Part shown: positions 60,474 to 64,000 of the stretch, piece after piece
Numbering within the stretch: position 1 is the stretch's first letter
How the letters are laid out: each line of letters begins with the position of its first letter
From: Rariloculus sp965263005
GTDB lineage: Bacteria; Pseudomonadota; Gammaproteobacteria; Steroidobacterales; Rariloculaceae
DNA length: 64,000 nucleotides
Assembly (NCBI RefSeq): GCF_965263005.1
Contig: NZ_OZ253579.1
Span: 1,426,001-1,490,000, forward strand
Direction: 5' to 3'
Program-made: the position numbers and the translations under genes
The notes under the pieces: generated by a model
Seen by the model: only the letters and a program-made list of their open reading frames with translations
Told to the model about the DNA's origin: nothing
Database searches by the model: none

Positions 60474-61622
60474 ATGACGCGTAACGGGAGACGCGGCATT
60501 ACGATTCTCGGGCGGATCTGCTCGAGTGTCCTGGTCACTGTCGGGCTTCCGCAAGCGTCGGTCGCCATCACTTTGGACATGCGCGAGGGCGTGACCGAGA
60601 TCAGCCAGCGCGTTCAGGCCCTCCATCACCTCAGTCTCGCCGTCTGCGTCGTCGTCGGAATCATCGTTTTCGGCGCGATGTTCTACACGATGTTCGCGCA
60701 TCGGCGCTCGAAACACCCAACGCCAGCCAAGTTTCACGAGAGCACATCGGTTGAGATCATCTGGACGATCATCCCGACGCTCATTCTCGTAGGCATGGCA
60801 GTCCCGGCTACGGTTACGTTGATCGAGATCGAGGACAACTCGGATCCCGATCTGACCGTGCTCGTCACCGCGTCGCAGTGGAAGTGGCACTACCAATACG
60901 TCGAAGCCGACATCGGCTTTTTCAGCAACCTCGCGACTTCGCAAGACGCGATCAACAACCTCGAGGAAAAGGACGAGAACTATCTCCTCGACGTCGATAA
61001 CCCGCTGGTGATCCCCACGAACAAGAAAGTCCGTTTTCTCATGACGTCGGGCGACGTCATCCATTCCTGGTGGGTGCCGGACTTCGCCGTCAAGCAGGAT
61101 GCCGTGCCGGGCTATATCAACGAGGCCTGGACACGCGTCGATGTGCCGGGCGTCTATCGAGGGCAGTGCACGGAACTGTGCGGCATGAATCACGCGTACA
61201 TGCCGGTCGTCGTCGACGTTTTACCCGAAGAGGAGTTTGACGCCTGGCTTGAGGACCAGCGCGTCGCAGCCGCGCTCGCCGGCGAGCAGGCCGTCGCCGA
61301 CCGCAGCAGGTCCTGGACGATGGCCGAGCTCATGCCGATCGGCGAGCAGGTCTACATCTCTCAGTGCGCGACCTGCCATCAACCCGACGGCTCCGGTCAG
61401 GGGATCACGTATCCCGCCCTGGCCGGCAGCGAGATCGCCAACGGCCCCGTCGAAGGGCATCTCGACCGGGTCCTGAACGGCGTCGCCGAAACCGAGATGC
61501 AGTCCTGGGCGCCGCAGCTTTCCGACCGCGACATTGCGGCCGTCATCACGTTCGAGCGCAACTCTTTCGGCAATGCCACGGGCGATGTCATCCAACCGCT
61601 GACCGTGTTCGAGGCCCGCTAG
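60474..61622 (+). CDS. coxB: Cytochrome c oxidase subunit II with C-terminal cytochrome c domain
   Basis: This 382-residue protein has a signal peptide or first helix, two membrane helices (about 50-75 and 92-115), a CuA domain and a cytochrome c tail. The CuA ligands are in HSWWVPDFAVKQD near residue 195 and GQCTELCGMNHAYMP near 230. CATCHQPDGSGQG near 298 binds haem c. This caa3/Rhizobium-like type takes electrons directly from its own haem. ATG 60474 is chosen; the frame is open to 60435. It lies upstream of coxA by 12 bases. Confidence 0.95.
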   Translation: MTRNGRRGITILGRICSSVLVTVGLPQASVAITLDMREGVTEISQRVQALHHLSLAVCVVVGIIVFGAMFYTMFAHRRSKHPTPAKFHESTSVEIIWTIIPTLILVGMAVPATVTLIEIEDNSDPDLTVLVTASQWKWHYQYVEADIGFFSNLATSQDAINNLEEKDENYLLDVDNPLVIPTNKKVRFLMTSGDVIHSWWVPDFAVKQDAVPGYINEAWTRVDVPGVYRGQCTELCGMNHAYMPVVVDVLPEEEFDAWLEDQRVAAALAGEQAVADRSRSWTMAELMPIGEQVYISQCATCHQPDGSGQGITYPALAGSEIANGPVEGHLDRVLNGVAETEMQSWAPQLSDRDIAAVITFERNSFGNATGDVIQPLTVFEAR

Positions 61623-61634
61623 GGACTTAAAGTC

Positions 61635-63251
61635 ATGATTGCCCACGCAGACACCATACCGAAGCAACGAAATCCGCTGATCGCGTTCATCCTGCGCTGG
61701 TTGCTGACGACGAACCACAAGGAAATCGGCACGTTGTATCTGTGCCTGAGCTTCCTGCTGTTCTTTATCGCCGGCGCGATGGCGATGGTGGTTCGGCTTG
61801 AGCTGTTCCAGCCGGGACTCCAGTTCACGCAGCCGGATTTCTACAACCAGATGGTGACCATGCACGGCCTCATCATGGTTTTCGGCGCGGTAATGCCGGC
61901 GTTCGTAGGCCTCGCGAACTGGCTCGTGCCGCTCATGATCGGCGCGCCCGACATGGCGTTGCCGCGGCTCAACAACTTCAGCTTCTGGATCCTGCCGTTC
62001 GCATTCATCCTGCTGCTTTCGTCGCTGTTCATGGAAGGCGGCGCGCCGAATTTCGGCTGGACCTTCTACGCGCCGCTGTCGACAACCTACGGCCCGCCAA
62101 GCACGGACTTTTTCATTCTCGGCGTGCATCTCATGGGCGTGTCCTCGGTGCTCGGCGCGATCAACATCATGGTCACAATACTGAACATGCGCGCGCCCGG
62201 CATGACGATGTTCAGGATGCCGCTGTTCGTGTGGACCTGGCTCGTCACGGCTTTCCTGCTGATCATGGCCATGCCGGTGCTTGCCGGCGCCGTGACCATG
62301 ATGCTGACCGACCGGCACTTCGGCACGAGCTTCTTCTCGGCCGCCGGCGGCGGCGACCCCATACTGTTCCAGCACGTTTTCTGGTTCTTCGGACATCCGG
62401 AGGTCTACATCATGATTCTGCCGGGCTTCGGCATCGCCTCGCAGATCATCCCGACGTTCGCGCGCAAGAAACTGTTCGGCTATCACTCGATGGTGTTCGC
62501 GACGATCGCTATCGCGCTGCTGTCGTTCCTCGTGTGGGGACACCACATGTTCACGGTCGGCATGCCGCTGGCCGGCGAGCTGTTCTTCATGTACGTGACG
62601 ATGTTGATCGCCGTGCCGACGGGCGTGAAAGTGTTCAACTGGGTCTCGACCATGTGGCGCGGCTCGATGACGTTCGAGACACCGATGCTGTTCGCGCTCG
62701 GTTTCGTCATGATGTTCACGATCGGCGGGTTGTCGGGCCTCATGCTGGCCCTCGTGCCGGCCGACTTCCAGTATCACGACACCTTCTTCGTCGTCGCGCA
62801 CTTCCATTACGTGCTCTACCCGGGCGCGATTTTCGGCACGATGGCGGCGGTCTACTACTGGCTGCCGAAATGGTCGGGCCGCATGTATGACGAGCGGCTC
62901 GGCAAGTTCCACTTCTGGACCGCGACGATCGCGGTCAACCTGACGTTCTTCCCGATGCATTTTTCGGGCCTGGCCGGCATGCCGCGCCGAATCGTCGACT
63001 ACTCGGTCGCGTTCGCCGATTTCAACATGGTGTCGAGCGTCGGCGCGGGCCTCCTCGGGCTTACGCAGATCCTGTTCCTCTACATCATCGTCAAGACCGT
63101 GACCAGCGGCAAGAAGGTCACGGACGCTCAGGTCTGGGAGGGCGCCGAGGGCCTCGAGTGGACGCTCCCGTCACCGGTGCCGCTGCATACCTTCCATACG
63201 CCGCCGGTAATTGAGCCCGACGACGCCCACGCCGCTGCCGACAAGACCTGA
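61635..63251 (+). CDS. coxA: Cytochrome c oxidase subunit I (haem-copper)
   Basis: This 538-residue, 12-helix oxygen-reducing subunit has the haem a ligand His in VTMHGLIMVF near residue 77. The Cu-B site starts in FFGHPEVYIMILPGFG near 256 (with the cross-linked Tyr) and HHMFTVGMPL near 305. The other two haem ligands are in VVAHFHYVLYPG near 388. A DxD proton-channel entry near residue 150 and the K-channel Lys region are as expected. The stop overlaps ctaG as ATGA. Confidence 0.97.
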   Translation: MIAHADTIPKQRNPLIAFILRWLLTTNHKEIGTLYLCLSFLLFFIAGAMAMVVRLELFQPGLQFTQPDFYNQMVTMHGLIMVFGAVMPAFVGLANWLVPLMIGAPDMALPRLNNFSFWILPFAFILLLSSLFMEGGAPNFGWTFYAPLSTTYGPPSTDFFILGVHLMGVSSVLGAINIMVTILNMRAPGMTMFRMPLFVWTWLVTAFLLIMAMPVLAGAVTMMLTDRHFGTSFFSAAGGGDPILFQHVFWFFGHPEVYIMILPGFGIASQIIPTFARKKLFGYHSMVFATIAIALLSFLVWGHHMFTVGMPLAGELFFMYVTMLIAVPTGVKVFNWVSTMWRGSMTFETPMLFALGFVMMFTIGGLSGLMLALVPADFQYHDTFFVVAHFHYVLYPGAIFGTMAAVYYWLPKWSGRMYDERLGKFHFWTATIAVNLTFFPMHFSGLAGMPRRIVDYSVAFADFNMVSSVGAGLLGLTQILFLYIIVKTVTSGKKVTDAQVWEGAEGLEWTLPSPVPLHTFHTPPVIEPDDAHAAADKT

Positions 63252-63844
63252 TGAGCAAGCGCAACAACCGACAACGCAGACAGATCGCCTTGCTGTTGTT
63301 GCTGGCCGGAGGGATGTTCGGCTTCGCGTTCGCGCTCGTGCCGCTCTACAACGTGTTCTGCGAGATCATGGGGCTCAACGGCAGAACCTCGGGGCAGGCG
63401 GCCAGCGTCGAGCAGATAGCTGAGATTTCCGATCGTGAGGTCACTATCCAGTTTAGCGCGCAGGTCGCCCGGGGCATGCCGTGGGAGTTCAGGCCCACCG
63501 AGAATCAAATGCGCGTCAGGCTCGGAGAAGTCAACACCACCGAGTACTACGCCCGCAACCGCGCGAGCGACACCGTGACCGGCCAGGCCGTCCCGAGCGT
63601 GGCGCCCGGTTTGGCGGCGCCATATCTGCACAAGATCGAGTGCTTCTGCTTCACGCAGCAGCATCTCGACGGCAACGCCGAAATTGACATGCCCGTGCAG
63701 TTCTACGTCGATCCCGACCTACCCGAGGATGTCGGCACACTGAGCCTGTCCTACACGATGTTCCGCGTCCCCGACGCCGCCGTCGTCGTGTCCAAAGCGG
63801 TGGCCGGCATGCCGGCCGATCACGACGGACACCCCCAACCATGA
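63251..63844 (+). CDS. ctaG: Cytochrome c oxidase assembly protein CtaG/Cox11
   Basis: This 197-residue protein has one membrane helix (ALLLLLAGGMFGFAFALVPLYNVFCEI, residues 11-37) and a periplasmic domain. The copper motif CFCF in HKIECFCFTQQH near residue 130 is the Cox11 hallmark that inserts Cu-B into subunit I. Its position directly behind coxA and before coxC is standard. Confidence 0.95.
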   Translation: MSKRNNRQRRQIALLLLLAGGMFGFAFALVPLYNVFCEIMGLNGRTSGQAASVEQIAEISDREVTIQFSAQVARGMPWEFRPTENQMRVRLGEVNTTEYYARNRASDTVTGQAVPSVAPGLAAPYLHKIECFCFTQQHLDGNAEIDMPVQFYVDPDLPEDVGTLSLSYTMFRVPDAAVVVSKAVAGMPADHDGHPQP

Positions 63845-64000
63845 CCGAGACTCCGCGCTATCACGTGCCGCATTCGAGCGTCTGGCCGATCGTAGGCTCT
63901 GCGGCGCTTTTCGTATTGGCTTTCGGCCTGGTGACGATGATTCATCAGAGCACCGACAAGGTCGCGGCCGAAGGCACGCACGGCACCTGGATCTTCTTTC
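63841..64000 (+). CDS. coxC: Cytochrome c oxidase subunit III, N-terminal part (cut by window end)
   Basis: The open frame starts at ATG 63841, overlapping the ctaG stop by four bases, and runs to the window end. It encodes TETPRYHVPHSSVWPIVGS then a hydrophobic helix ALFVLAFGLVTMI, then GTWIFF. YHVPHSSxWPIxGS is the usual N-terminus of proteobacterial CoxC. The rest of the gene lies outside. Confidence 0.85.
   Translation, partial: MTETPRYHVPHSSVWPIVGSAALFVLAFGLVTMIHQSTDKVAAEGTHGTWIFF

Noticed and set aside
61221..62960. 579-codon minus-strand open frame opposite coxB-coxA
   Set aside because: It is an antisense shadow with an Arg/His/Glu-rich composition that mirrors the coxA codons; no real domain.

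Overview
The window looks like a chromosomal segment of a GC-rich gammaproteobacterium. The evidence is a classical gammaproteobacterial housekeeping block (ispB, rplU-rpmA-obg, rpsT, murJ, ribF-ileS-lspA), a fimT-pilV-pilW-pilX-pilY1-pilE minor pilin operon next to ileS-lspA, and a coxB-coxA-ctaG-coxC oxidase operon. Many environmental catabolic genes (an aromatic-oxidising flavocytochrome, a gentisate dioxygenase-like cupin, a TauD-like dioxygenase, exported beta-propellers) fit a free-living heterotroph. I cannot name the genus.

Positions 1 to about 21,600 look like an accessory region. It carries a 4-cresol dehydrogenase-like pair with a Tat-exported companion, a signal-peptide methyltransferase, a cyclase-family hydrolase, a DUF4387 gene cut in two by an insertion sequence, a Tat-signal SDR, a heptad-repeat coiled-coil protein, a DUF6152 protein, an NHL propeller, a LOG-type hydrolase, a HipBA-type toxin-antitoxin pair, a nonsense-mutated HAD phosphatase and a methyltransferase. 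Three practically identical 1,274-bp IS3-family elements (5204-6477, 17858-19131, 20031-21304) and at least four older IS3-type fragments lie among them. The third copy sits inside a tyrosine integrase gene whose intact start faces the 3' end of a tRNA-Thr(CGT) gene (21646-21721). This is the usual layout of the integrase end of a tRNA-targeted genomic island.

Right of the tRNA the sequence is denser and more core-like. From 21.9 to 30 kb lie a cupin dioxygenase, a MetE-type methyltransferase, a KamA-type radical SAM enzyme, a TauD-type oxygenase, a second NHL propeller, a DUF2231 membrane protein and a Fur-family regulator. From 30.3 to 36.8 kb is the type IV pilus minor pilin/PilY1 operon, converging on lspA-ileS-ribF-murJ. 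The ribosomal protein/Obg block and ispB follow, then two DUF6644-like membrane paralogues with DUF1244, an exported gamma-glutamyltransferase-like protein, an AI-2E-type permease, a 910-residue adenylation/acyl-carrier/acyltransferase fusion, a beta-lactamase-fold hydrolase with a multicopper oxidase lipoprotein, a beta-carbonic anhydrase, a TerB-like protein, a rhomboid protease and finally the oxidase operon, cut by the window end in coxC.

The most interesting unexplained structure is a family of small palindromic intergenic elements seen only to the right of the tRNA (46084-46250, 46247-46444, 47238-47403, 57300-57369, 58060-58192, with a fragment at 23912-23926). They often end in CTAG, share a TAGCAGCCCGTGGCA-like terminus, carry a core found in both orientations, and lie so that their terminal TAG can be the stop codon of the neighbouring gene.
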